A DNA stretch of 43,119 nt from Citrobacter sp. wls619 (GTDB lineage: Bacteria; Pseudomonadota; Gammaproteobacteria; Enterobacterales; Enterobacteriaceae): positions 1 to 43,119 of the forward strand of contig NZ_SZXJ01000101.1 in the NCBI RefSeq assembly GCF_005281345.1, in the 5' to 3' direction. Below the pieces are notes generated by a model. That model did not search any database, was not told the origin of the DNA, and worked only from the letters and a program-made list of their open reading frames with translations. Each line of letters starts with the position of its first letter. Positions within the stretch are counted from its first letter, which is position 1. Shown here in pieces: positions 9,507 through 17,620 of the stretch. Made by a program: the position numbers and the translations under genes.

Positions 9507-10433
9507 TTACGAATTCTTTGCCGCTAAATCCTCTTCAGACAGACCTGTAACCAGTAACACCATTTCGCGATCTATTCCCTGCGCCAGCATAGTTTGCGCT
9601 ATACGCAATGCGGCTTCGTGTTTACCTTGTTGTAACCCCTGTTGTAATCCTTCCTGTAATCCTTCCTGTAATCCATCTAACCGTAACCGTTCTGCAATAG
9701 TCATCAGCCGCTCCTTGTGTTGGGGGATCCGTTGCGCCATCTCTTGCAAAAACTCATTGAAGCGAGATTCATCACCGGATTGCAGAATGTAATTAAACAT
9801 CGCCTGGAGCTGTGTGTCATTAGCACATCCAGTAAGGATCAGTGAGGCCAGCTGTTCTACCAACCCTATCAAATCCCGCTGGCGGATATGCTTTTGCATC
9901 AGTTCCAACAACGCCATTCGCCTGTGCGCCATGATTTCGTCATCCGGCACCACCGTGATATCCACCAGCGGAAATGTGTTGGCATAAAGTTGCCGGGCCG
10001 CCACAGGTTCGGCGAACGCATCCAACCAGCATAGTGAATACGGGTACGGACTTCGACAGCCATGATAAAACAGCATCGGTATTACCAGCGGCAGTTCCTT
10101 GTGCCCGGCATCCAGATGGCGCTGCATGGCTGCTATCGCATAACGCAGCAGACGAAAAGCCATATGCGGGTCGGCTGAACTTTGGTGCTCGATTACGACA
10201 TAGACATAGCCATCGCCGTCGCGTGTGCGCAGCGACCAGAGCACATCGGAGTAGCGGGAACGCAAATCTGCTTCAATAAAGCTCTCGGACTCTAACTTCA
10301 GCGTATCCAAATCGCAAAGTGTTCGCAAAGAAGCAGGAAGATGTATGTCGAGGAAATCCCGCGCAGTTTCGGGATGGTATAAAAACGTTTTAAATACCGC
10401 ATCATGCGGTGTGGAAGTCGTCGGCGTTATCAT
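9507..10433 (-). CDS. Rpn family recombination-promoting nuclease/putative transposase
   Basis: The 308-residue protein matches the Rpn (YhgA-like, Transposase_31) family from memory, closest in feel to E. coli RpnC. It starts [24 protein letters not shown]. The PD-(D/E)XK nuclease core is visible as RYSDVLWSL followed by [23 protein letters not shown], near residues 58-95. Family members cut DNA in vitro and raise RecA-independent recombination; they are multi-copy in enterobacteria and often phase-variable or truncated. A C-terminal run of four four-residue repeats ([16 protein letters not shown]) precedes [13 protein letters not shown]. In E. coli phr and dtpD are neighbours without this gene, so it is an insertion here. 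No flanking inverted repeats were found. It appears intact. Confidence 0.9.
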   Translation of the reverse strand: MITPTTSTPHDAVFKTFLYHPETARDFLDIHLPASLRTLCDLDTLKLESESFIEADLRSRYSDVLWSLRTRDGDGYVYVVIEHQSSADPHMAFRLLRYAIAAMQRHLDAGHKELPLVIPMLFYHGCRSPYPYSLCWLDAFAEPVAARQLYANTFPLVDITVVPDDEIMAHRRMALLELMQKHIRQRDLIGLVEQLASLILTGCANDTQLQAMFNYILQSGDESRFNEFLQEMAQRIPQHKERLMTIAERLRLDGLQEGLQEGLQQGLQQGKHEAALRIAQTMLAQGIDREMVLLVTGLSEEDLAAKNS

Positions 10434-10594
10434 CGTGTTCCGTCACCTGAAAAGAAGATAACGGAACTTTACTGCCCGGGGAGCACCCCGCACATCCAGC
10501 CATTAGCAGACTTGCGCGCCCTCTTCAGCGCTAAATGTGTACAACTGCAACATATTCATTCTGCTGGAAGGCATTACACAGAAATCTTCTACCC

Positions 10595-12013
10595 TCACGC
10601 CTTACGCGCTGCCTCATAGGCAGCCAGCGTGGCTAACCTTGCCTGCTTATGATCGACAATCGGACGAGGATAATGGAGTATCACCTGCATTTTTTCCGCC
10701 CACGTCCACGGTTCGTGAATGGCTTTTCCCGGTACATCGCGTAATTCCGGTACCCATTGGCGGATAAAATCACCGTCACGGTCGAATTTCTCCCCCTGGG
10801 TGGTGGGATTAAAAATACGGAAATACGGCGCCGCATCCGTGCCGGTAGAAGCTGCCCACTGCCAGCCACCATTATTCGCCGCCAGATCGCCGTCGATCAG
10901 TTGTGACATGAAATACTGCTCACCCTTTCGCCAGTCGATCAGCAGGTCTTTCACCAAAAAACTCGCCGCGATCATGCGTAAACGATTGTGCATCCACCCT
11001 GTGCCGTTAAGCTGGCGCATCGCCGCATCCACAATGGGATAGCCCGTATTCCCCGTTTTCCAGGCCTGCAAATGCACCGGATTATTTTGCCATTGCACAC
11101 GATCGGTCCAGCGAATAAAGGGCTGATGCCGACACAGTGCGGGATAGTACGTCAGTAGATGGCGGTAAAATTCGCGCCAGATGAGCTCGTTTAACCAAAC
11201 GCTCCCGGCGCCTCCCTCTGGCGCCTGCGGTTGCTCGACTAACAAACGGTGCAGACACTGGCGCGGTGATAACCCGCCGGTGGCAAGGCTTGCCGACAAC
11301 CGACTGGTACCTTCATTTGCCGGGAAATCACGTTGTTGTTCGTATTCTGCCGCACCCTGCTGGCAAAACTGACGTAATTGCGCGATAACCGATTTTTCTT
11401 CTACCGGGAAAAGCGCCACATCAAAATCCTGCTGCGGATAGTTGAGCGTAATTGGCGTTGATGGGGAGGGAATTGCGCCGCTTTCGCGGGTTTTTGGTGC
11501 CGCAACACACTCCGGGATACTGTCTTTTAACCGCTTCAGCCAGGCATTTTTAAACGGCGTAAAGACTTTATACATCTCATGATTCCCGGTCATTACCGCG
11601 CCCGGCGCCAGGATTACGCTATCGTCAAAGCCCTCACACAGCACCTGCGGTAATGATTTTTCTACCTGAGCATCGCGCTGGCGTTCGTTGATTTCGTACT
11701 GATAGTTATAAAACAGTCGGCTAACGTCATGCTGCACGCAGACATTTTTGACGATCTCTACGCTGGCGGTGAAATCCCCGACGTCATAAACCAGCAGCGG
11801 GATGCCTTTTTCTGCCAGCGCCGTGTGCAGCGCATTCAACTGCTTGCCGACAAACGCCGCCTGACGCGGTGACATATCATGCGCTTTCCACTGTGCCGGC
11901 GTGGCAATATATAACGCCAATACCCGTGCCGAACGATCCCGACATGCCGCTGCCAGCGCAAGATTGTCATGCAGACGTAAATCGCGCCGAAACCAGACCA
12001 GATGAGTGGTCAT
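10595..12013 (-). CDS. phr: Deoxyribodipyrimidine photolyase (CPD photolyase)
   Basis: Phr uses blue light to split cyclobutane pyrimidine dimers in DNA. It binds FAD as the catalytic cofactor and a folate antenna. The protein has 472 residues, like the E. coli enzyme. The N-terminal Rossmann domain begins HLVWFRRDLRLHDNLALAAAC. The C-terminal FAD domain shows WMHNRLRMIAASFLVKDLLIDWRKGE and the signature WQWAASTGTDAAPYFRIFNP, near residue 380. It starts 18 bases after ybgA, so the two are cotranscribed, as in E. coli. Confidence 0.98.
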   Translation of the reverse strand: MTTHLVWFRRDLRLHDNLALAAACRDRSARVLALYIATPAQWKAHDMSPRQAAFVGKQLNALHTALAEKGIPLLVYDVGDFTASVEIVKNVCVQHDVSRLFYNYQYEINERQRDAQVEKSLPQVLCEGFDDSVILAPGAVMTGNHEMYKVFTPFKNAWLKRLKDSIPECVAAPKTRESGAIPSPSTPITLNYPQQDFDVALFPVEEKSVIAQLRQFCQQGAAEYEQQRDFPANEGTSRLSASLATGGLSPRQCLHRLLVEQPQAPEGGAGSVWLNELIWREFYRHLLTYYPALCRHQPFIRWTDRVQWQNNPVHLQAWKTGNTGYPIVDAAMRQLNGTGWMHNRLRMIAASFLVKDLLIDWRKGEQYFMSQLIDGDLAANNGGWQWAASTGTDAAPYFRIFNPTTQGEKFDRDGDFIRQWVPELRDVPGKAIHEPWTWAEKMQVILHYPRPIVDHKQARLATLAAYEAARKA

Positions 12014-12031
12014 AAAACTCCCGAATAAAAA

Positions 12032-12586
12032 TTAAGCTTTGCCGTGTAAACGCAGAATCGCAGGCCAGAGTTCAAAGTAACGTTGCCCGGACAACCAGCT
12101 GTTCGGGTGTTCCGTCATATAGTGTTGGAGGAGCACCAATGGCACAAGCAGCGGCTGCATCTCACGTCGATAGTTATCGATTATTGAGGTCAGTTCCTGA
12201 CGTTGCCGAAGATTGAGCTGGTTACGGAAATAGCCCTGCACATGCATCAGGACATTAGTATGGTTGCGTCGGGTCGCGTTATTAAACAGCAGATGAATCA
12301 ACCGCAAACGGTACTCCGTATAAAAAGCATCGAGGCTTGCCCATTCGTGGATTGCGGCAACAAAAGGGCCGAGCTCACGATACTCCGGTTGGGAGTGTGC
12401 CAGTAACACCAGCTTGTAACGGGTGTGAAAATCAATCAATGCGCCACGTGATAATCCGCTCTGGCGTAGTCGGTACAATTCATGCAAGGCATAAATACGT
12501 ACCAGCGTATTCTCGTCAAACAGAAATTTATCGTTCGCTTCTGTGGTCAGACAGGCGCGGACACCAACAGGAACTCTCTTGCTCAT
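12032..12586 (-). CDS. ybgA: YbgA, DUF1722 domain protein
   Basis: YbgA is a DUF1722 protein of unknown function that is commonly found directly upstream of phr. The 184 residues include a helical core, FHTRYKLVLLAHSQPEYRELG, near residue 52, and a conserved HVQGYFRNQL segment near 116. The ATG at 12586 is chosen because AAGGAG lies five bases upstream; a GTG two codons earlier (12592) is less likely. The steady pairing with photolyase suggests a role in light repair or in antenna cofactor supply, but nothing in the sequence proves this. The usual N-terminal DUF523 partner domain is absent apart from the short VPVGVRACL segment. Confidence 0.92.
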   Translation of the reverse strand: MSKRVPVGVRACLTTEANDKFLFDENTLVRIYALHELYRLRQSGLSRGALIDFHTRYKLVLLAHSQPEYRELGPFVAAIHEWASLDAFYTEYRLRLIHLLFNNATRRNHTNVLMHVQGYFRNQLNLRQRQELTSIIDNYRREMQPLLVPLVLLQHYMTEHPNSWLSGQRYFELWPAILRLHGKA

Positions 12587-12633
12587 CGCCACTCCTTATC
12601 CGTTACACAGGTAAGTGTAGACTGCGGCGTATA

Positions 12634-12666
12634 AAAAAACCGCCACATTGCTGTTGGCGGTTTTTT
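12634..12666. terminator. Bidirectional terminator after ybfA
   Basis: AACCGCCA at 12638-12645 pairs with TGGCGGTT at 12655-12662, flanked by A7 on the left and T6 on the right. It works in either direction. It ends the leftward ybfA transcript and separates it from ybgA-phr. Confidence 0.85.
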
Positions 12667-12682
12667 GAGCCTGGACGGCAAC

Positions 12683-12889
12683 TTAGTAGAAATCGCAGGT
12701 GGCTTTTTCAGCCTGCTCCATCCACACCGGCTTATCACTGGTTTTCGACCAGACGCGATGCAGGTAGCTGTAAAAACGGGCACGATCTTTCCAGAACAGC
12801 ATGACCGGCAGCGCCAGAACACCAGCCACTACGGCAAAGGTACGGCGCAAGAAAACAATGTGTGCTGGATATTCTTTATAAAAGTCCAT
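12683..12889 (-). CDS. ybfA: YbfA, small conserved inner-membrane protein
   Basis: This 68-residue protein, [16 protein letters not shown] at its start, matches E. coli YbfA almost throughout, with the invariant tail [32 protein letters not shown]. One hydrophobic segment, [17 protein letters not shown] at residues 17-33, is a likely membrane helix. Function is unknown. The frame is open to 12988, but the extra residues have no match to the family, and the methionine at 12889 follows GGAGAGG. It is divergent from kdpFABC, as in E. coli, and is followed by a clear terminator. Confidence 0.92.
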   Translation of the reverse strand: MDFYKEYPAHIVFLRRTFAVVAGVLALPVMLFWKDRARFYSYLHRVWSKTSDKPVWMEQAEKATCDFY

Positions 12890-13197
12890 AATCCTCTCCC
12901 ATATATCTGTTCGGTGAATCGCACCGGAAAAATAAACTTGGTTAACTGATGAAAATAATACCGCCTTGTGTGTAATTTTGCTACTCATCCGACCACTTAT
13001 TTTTATCTATTGATGCTCCGTTTAACCTAAATTCGTAATTAAGTTACATAAAAGTTAAATTAATACTAATCATTAGTTAAATAATGGTCTTTGCCATTTT
13101 TATACTTTTTTTACACCCCGCCCGCAGATTTTTGCGAAATCTTTGCAACCAAAAACCTACGCTCTGGTTATCACATTTATGCCACTGGAGGTGCACT
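12890..13197. promoter_or_regulatory. ybfA-kdpF divergent intergenic region with KdpE binding site
   Basis: The region is AT-rich and carries the promoters of ybfA (leftward) and kdpFABCDE (rightward). The T-rich tract at about 13095-13124, TTTTTATACTTTTTTTACAC followed by CCCGCCCG, is the same as the KdpE site I recall upstream of E. coli kdpF. Downstream of it TTGCAA (13143-13148) and GGTTAT (13166-13171) are 17 bases apart and could be the weak, activator-dependent promoter. No coding sequence is supported in this gap. Confidence 0.75.
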
Positions 13198-13287
13198 GTG
13201 AGTGCAGGCGTGATAACCGGCATTGTGCTGGTCTTTTTGTTACTGGGTTATCTGGTGTATGCCTTGATTAATGCGGAGGCGTTCTGA
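13198..13287 (+). CDS. kdpF: KdpF, small stabilising subunit of the K+-transporting ATPase
   Basis: KdpF is a one-helix peptide that stabilises the KdpABC complex in the membrane. It has 29 residues, starting with GTG (read as Met), and is mostly one hydrophobic helix, [25 protein letters not shown] at 13187-13191 is the ribosome site. Its stop overlaps the kdpA start as TGATG, so the two are translationally coupled. Length and sequence match E. coli KdpF. Confidence 0.95.
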   Translation: MSAGVITGIVLVFLLLGYLVYALINAEAF

Positions 13288-14966
13288 TGGCAGCGCAAGG
13301 ATTTTTACTCATCGCCAGTTTCCTGCTGGTGCTGTTTGTTATCGCCAGGCCGCTGGGCTTTGGGCTGGCACGTCTTATCAACAACACATCCTTACCCGGT
13401 CTTGCAGGCGTTGAGCGTGTGCTGTGGCGTGGGCTGGGTATTTCGCAGCAGGAAATGACCTGGCTGCACTATTTGCTGGCGATCCTCGCACTGAATATCC
13501 TCGGTCTGCTGATACTGTTTGCGATGTTGATGGCGCAAAACCTGTTGCCGCTGAATCCGCAACAGTTGCCAGGGCTATCGTGGGATCTCGCGCTCAATAC
13601 CGCAGTTAGTTTTGTGACCAACACCAACTGGCAGTCCTATGCGGGTGAAACCACGTTAAGCTACTTCAGCCAAATGGCCGGCCTGACCGTGCAGAATTTC
13701 CTGTCTGCGGCGACAGGTATTGCGGTGATCTTTGCCCTGGCTCGCGCCTTTACGCGCCAGAGTATGAACACGCTGGGGAATGCCTGGGTAGATCTGGTCC
13801 GCATTACGCTGTGGATATTACTGCCGATTTCTCTGCTCATCGCGCTGTTTTTCATCCAGCAAGGTGCGCTGCAAAACCTGTTGCCTTATCAGGCGATCAC
13901 CACGCTTGAAGGGGCAAAACAACTGTTGCCGATGGGACCTGTCGCCTCACAAGAGGCCATTAAGATGCTCGGTACCAACGGCGGCGGCTTTTTTAATGCC
14001 AACTCCTCACATCCGTTTGAAAACCCAACCGCGCTGACCAACATGGTACAGATGCTGGCTATCTTCTTAATTCCCGCGGCGCTGTGTTTCGCCTTCGGCG
14101 ACGTCGTGGGCGATCGCCGACAGGGACGCACTCTGCTCTGGGCTATGTCGCTTATTTTTGTCGTTTGCGTGGCGGTTGTGATGTGGGCCGAAGTGCAGGG
14201 TAACCCGCATCTGATGGCGTTTGGCGCAGATAGCAATATCAACATGGAAGGTAAAGAGAGCCGCTTTGGCGTGCTGGTCAGTAGCCTGTTTGCGGTCGTC
14301 ACGACGGCCGCATCCTGTGGCGCAGTCATTGCTATGCACGACTCCTTCACTGCGCTGGGCGGCATGGTACCGATGTGGTTGATGCAGATTGGCGAAGTGG
14401 TGTTCGGCGGTGTGGGATCAGGGTTGTACGGCATGCTGTTGTTCGTGTTGCTGGCGGTGTTTATTGCCGGGCTGATGATTGGCCGCACTCCGGAATATCT
14501 GGGTAAAAAAATCGATGTCCGCGAAATGAAAATGACCGCGCTGGCGATTCTGGTTACCCCTGCGCTGGTGCTGCTTGGGACCGCGGTAGCCATGATGAGC
14601 GATGCCGGGCGTAGCGCCATGCTCAATCCTGGGTCGCATGGTTTTAGCGAGGTACTGTACGCGGTCTCGTCTGCCGCCAATAACAACGGGAGCGCTTTTG
14701 CCGGATTAAGTGCCAACAGCCCATTCTGGAACAGCCTGCTGGCCGCGTGCATGTTCTTCGGCCGCTTCGGCGTCATTATCCCGGTGATGGCGATTGCCGG
14801 GTCGCTGGTCGGTAAAAAGAGTCAGCCAGCAAGTCCCGGCACGCTACCTACCCACGGTGCGCTGTTTGTTGGATTGTTGATCGGTACGGTGTTGCTGGTT
14901 GGCGCCCTCACCTTTGTTCCTGCGCTGGCGCTTGGCCCGGTAGCAGAATACCTCTCTTTACGTTGA
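13287..14966 (+). CDS. kdpA: KdpA, potassium-binding channel subunit of Kdp ATPase
   Basis: KdpA is the membrane subunit that selects and carries K+ in the high-affinity KdpFABC pump. The 559-residue protein has about ten membrane helices and belongs to the superfamily of K+ transporters. Selectivity-filter loops are visible: [15 protein letters not shown] near residue 110, [20 protein letters not shown] near 230, [15 protein letters not shown] near 342 and [14 protein letters not shown] near 465. It overlaps kdpF by one base. The E. coli protein is 557 residues long. The operon is used when external K+ is scarce. Confidence 0.98.
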   Translation: MAAQGFLLIASFLLVLFVIARPLGFGLARLINNTSLPGLAGVERVLWRGLGISQQEMTWLHYLLAILALNILGLLILFAMLMAQNLLPLNPQQLPGLSWDLALNTAVSFVTNTNWQSYAGETTLSYFSQMAGLTVQNFLSAATGIAVIFALARAFTRQSMNTLGNAWVDLVRITLWILLPISLLIALFFIQQGALQNLLPYQAITTLEGAKQLLPMGPVASQEAIKMLGTNGGGFFNANSSHPFENPTALTNMVQMLAIFLIPAALCFAFGDVVGDRRQGRTLLWAMSLIFVVCVAVVMWAEVQGNPHLMAFGADSNINMEGKESRFGVLVSSLFAVVTTAASCGAVIAMHDSFTALGGMVPMWLMQIGEVVFGGVGSGLYGMLLFVLLAVFIAGLMIGRTPEYLGKKIDVREMKMTALAILVTPALVLLGTAVAMMSDAGRSAMLNPGSHGFSEVLYAVSSAANNNGSAFAGLSANSPFWNSLLAACMFFGRFGVIIPVMAIAGSLVGKKSQPASPGTLPTHGALFVGLLIGTVLLVGALTFVPALALGPVAEYLSLR

Positions 14967-14986
14967 GTGATGCGGAGCACATGACT

Positions 14987-17035
14987 ATGAGTCGCAAGCA
15001 ACTGGCGCTGTTCGAACCTTCTCTGGTCGCACAAGCGCTGATGGACGCCGTGAAAAAATTAAGTCCACATACTCAGTGGCGTAACCCGGTGATGTTTATC
15101 GTCTGGCTGGGCAGTCTGCTGACCACCCTGCTAACGGTAGCGATGGCGACAGGCCATATGTCAGGTAATCCCCTGTTTACCGGCGCGATAAGCCTCTGGC
15201 TGTGGGTGACCGTTCTGTTCGCTAACTTTGCGGAAGCGCTGGCTGAAGGGCGTAGTAAAGCGCAGGCCAACAGCCTGAAAGGGGTCAAAAAAACCGCCTT
15301 TGCCCGCAAACTTCGTGAACCAAAATATGGCGCGCCAATGGATCACGTGCCAGCCGAAGAGTTACGCAAAGGGGATATCGTGCTGGTGGAAGCTGGCGAT
15401 ATTATCCCTTGTGACGGCGAAGTTATCGAAGGCGGCGCCTCGGTGGATGAAAGCGCCATTACCGGCGAATCCGCGCCAGTGATCCGTGAATCCGGCGGTG
15501 ATTTTGCCTCCGTCACTGGCGGGACCCGCATTCTCTCGGACTGGCTGGTGATCGCGTGTAGCGTCAACCCCGGAGAAACATTCCTCGACCGAATGATTGC
15601 CATGGTCGAAGGCGCACAGCGACGTAAAACGCCAAATGAAATCGCGCTGACGATCCTGCTGATTGCCCTGACTATCGTCTTTCTGCTGGCCACCGCCACA
15701 CTGTGGCCATTCTCTGCCTGGGGCGGCAGTGCGGTCAGTATCACGGTACTGGTTGCCCTGCTGGTCTGTCTGATCCCCACCACGATCGGTGGGCTGCTCT
15801 CCGCGATTGGCGTCGCCGGGATGAGCCGCATGCTGGGTGCGAACGTTATCGCCACCAGCGGACGTGCGGTAGAAGCGGCTGGCGACGTCGATGTCCTGCT
15901 GTTGGATAAAACCGGTACCATCACGCTGGGTAACCGTCAGGCCTCTGATTTTCTGCCCGCCCACGGCGTGGACGAAAAAACACTGGCCGACGCTGCACAA
16001 CTTTCATCACTGGCCGACGAAACGCCGGAAGGCCGCAGCATCGTTGTCCTGGCTAAACAGCGCTTTAACCTGCGTATTCGTGACGTACAGTCGCTCCATG
16101 CCACCTTTGTGCCGTTTACCGCGCAGAGTCGGATGAGCGGTATCAACATCGACAACCGGATGATCCGCAAAGGTTCCGTAGATGCTATTCGTCGTCACGT
16201 CGAAGCTAACGGCGGCCACTTCCCTGCCGATGTGGAGCAGAAAGTCGAAAATGTTGCTCGCCTTGGCGCGACGCCGCTGGTCGTTGCTGAAGGTCCACGG
16301 GTGCTGGGCGTAATAGCCCTGAAAGATATTGTCAAAGGTGGGATTAAAGAACGTTTTGCTCAGCTGCGCAAAATGGGCATCAAAACGGTGATGATCACCG
16401 GCGATAACCGCCTGACTGCTGCAGCAATCGCCGCAGAGGCGGGAGTGGATGACTTTTTAGCCGAAGCGACACCGGAAGCCAAGCTGGCACTGATCCGTCA
16501 GTATCAGGCGGAAGGTCGTTTGGTGGCGATGACTGGCGACGGAACCAACGACGCCCCGGCACTGGCGCAGGCCGATGTCGCGGTCGCGATGAACTCCGGG
16601 ACCCAGGCCGCGAAGGAAGCGGGCAACATGGTGGATCTCGACTCTAACCCCACCAAGCTAATTGAAGTGGTGCACATTGGTAAACAGATGCTGATGACGC
16701 GCGGGTCGCTGACCACCTTTAGTATCGCCAACGACGTGGCGAAATATTTCGCCATCATCCCGGCTGCGTTCGCCGCAACTTACCCGCAGCTTAACGCACT
16801 GAACGTCATGCGACTGCATTCGCCGGATTCGGCAATCCTGAGCGCCGTCATCTTCAATGCGTTGGTGATTGTCTTCCTGATCCCACTGGCGCTGAAAGGG
16901 GTGAGTTATAAGCCGTTATCCGCTTCCGCCATGCTGCGCCGCAATCTGTGGATCTACGGTCTGGGCGGTCTGGTTGTGCCGTTTATCGGTATCAAAGTGA
17001 TTGATTTACTGCTGACCCTGCTGGGTCTGGTGTGA
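14987..17035 (+). CDS. kdpB: KdpB, ATP-hydrolysing P-type ATPase subunit
   Basis: KdpB hydrolyses ATP to drive K+ transport through KdpA. With the start at 14987 ([11 protein letters not shown]) it has 682 residues and matches E. coli numbering: the phosphorylated aspartate falls at Asp307 in DKTGT, and the regulatory serine at Ser162 in [19 protein letters not shown] is the P-domain metal motif. GGAG at 14973-14976 would serve either the ATG at 14987 or one two codons upstream (14981). An in-frame TTG at 14963, inside the kdpA stop, is a poor candidate. It lies 20 bases after kdpA and its stop overlaps the ribosome site of kdpC. Confidence 0.97.
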   Translation: MSRKQLALFEPSLVAQALMDAVKKLSPHTQWRNPVMFIVWLGSLLTTLLTVAMATGHMSGNPLFTGAISLWLWVTVLFANFAEALAEGRSKAQANSLKGVKKTAFARKLREPKYGAPMDHVPAEELRKGDIVLVEAGDIIPCDGEVIEGGASVDESAITGESAPVIRESGGDFASVTGGTRILSDWLVIACSVNPGETFLDRMIAMVEGAQRRKTPNEIALTILLIALTIVFLLATATLWPFSAWGGSAVSITVLVALLVCLIPTTIGGLLSAIGVAGMSRMLGANVIATSGRAVEAAGDVDVLLLDKTGTITLGNRQASDFLPAHGVDEKTLADAAQLSSLADETPEGRSIVVLAKQRFNLRIRDVQSLHATFVPFTAQSRMSGINIDNRMIRKGSVDAIRRHVEANGGHFPADVEQKVENVARLGATPLVVAEGPRVLGVIALKDIVKGGIKERFAQLRKMGIKTVMITGDNRLTAAAIAAEAGVDDFLAEATPEAKLALIRQYQAEGRLVAMTGDGTNDAPALAQADVAVAMNSGTQAAKEAGNMVDLDSNPTKLIEVVHIGKQMLMTRGSLTTFSIANDVAKYFAIIPAAFAATYPQLNALNVMRLHSPDSAILSAVIFNALVIVFLIPLALKGVSYKPLSASAMLRRNLWIYGLGGLVVPFIGIKVIDLLLTLLGLV

Positions 17036-17043
17036 GGTTTCAG

Positions 17044-17610
17044 ATGAATGGATTACGTCCTGCATTATCAACATTGCTTTTCCTGATGCTTATCACCGGC
17101 GGTGTTTATCCGCTGCTGACCACCGCGCTGGGGCAGTGGTGGTTTCCCCACCAGGCTAACGGCTCGCTTCTGCGTGAAGGTCAGATAATTCGCGGCTCTG
17201 AACTGATCGGGCAAAATTTTACCGCCGCGGGTTATTTTCATGGACGCCCGTCGGCAACGGCAGAAGTACCCTATAATCCAATGGCTTCAGGCGGCAGCAA
17301 CCTGGCAGCGAGCAACCCGGAGCTGGATAAGCAACTGCAAAGCCGGATTGCCGCACTGCGTGCTGCTAACCCACAGGCTAACCCTGTTGTGCCCGTGGAA
17401 CTGGTCACAGCGTCCGCCAGCGGTCTGGACAATAACCTGACCCCCGATGCGGTCGCCTGGCAAATTCCCCGCGTGGCGCAAGCCCGCAACCTCAGCGTTG
17501 AAGAGGTTACGCAGTTGGTTGCACACTATACGCAAAAGCCGCTGGTCAGTTTCATCGGTCAGCCGGTAGTGAACCTGGTGGAACTTAATTTAGCGCTGGA
17601 TAAGCACTGA
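17044..17610 (+). CDS. kdpC: KdpC, catalytic chaperone subunit of Kdp ATPase
   Basis: KdpC is a single-helix, mostly periplasmic subunit thought to raise ATP affinity and to assemble the pump. It has 188 residues; E. coli KdpC has 190. The N-terminal membrane anchor is [22 protein letters not shown], and the conserved [30 protein letters not shown] follows near residues 55-90. I chose ATG 17044 (MNGLRPAL) because GAGG at 17034-17037 is six bases upstream and the E. coli protein begins likewise. A GTG at 17032 is in frame but lacks a ribosome site. Confidence 0.96.
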   Translation: MNGLRPALSTLLFLMLITGGVYPLLTTALGQWWFPHQANGSLLREGQIIRGSELIGQNFTAAGYFHGRPSATAEVPYNPMASGGSNLAASNPELDKQLQSRIAALRAANPQANPVVPVELVTASASGLDNNLTPDAVAWQIPRVAQARNLSVEEVTQLVAHYTQKPLVSFIGQPVVNLVELNLALDKH

Positions 17611-17620
17611 GAAAAAGGAC

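Noticed and set aside
13889-14776. Open frame of 295 codons opposite kdpA
   Set aside because: It mirrors a highly conserved membrane protein. The composition (rich in Ser, Thr, Pro, Ala) is what a reversed hydrophobic gene yields.
14963-14986. TTG start for KdpB eight codons upstream
   Set aside because: It lacks a ribosome site and shifts the known Asp307 and Ser162 numbering. The ATG at 14987 fits the family length.
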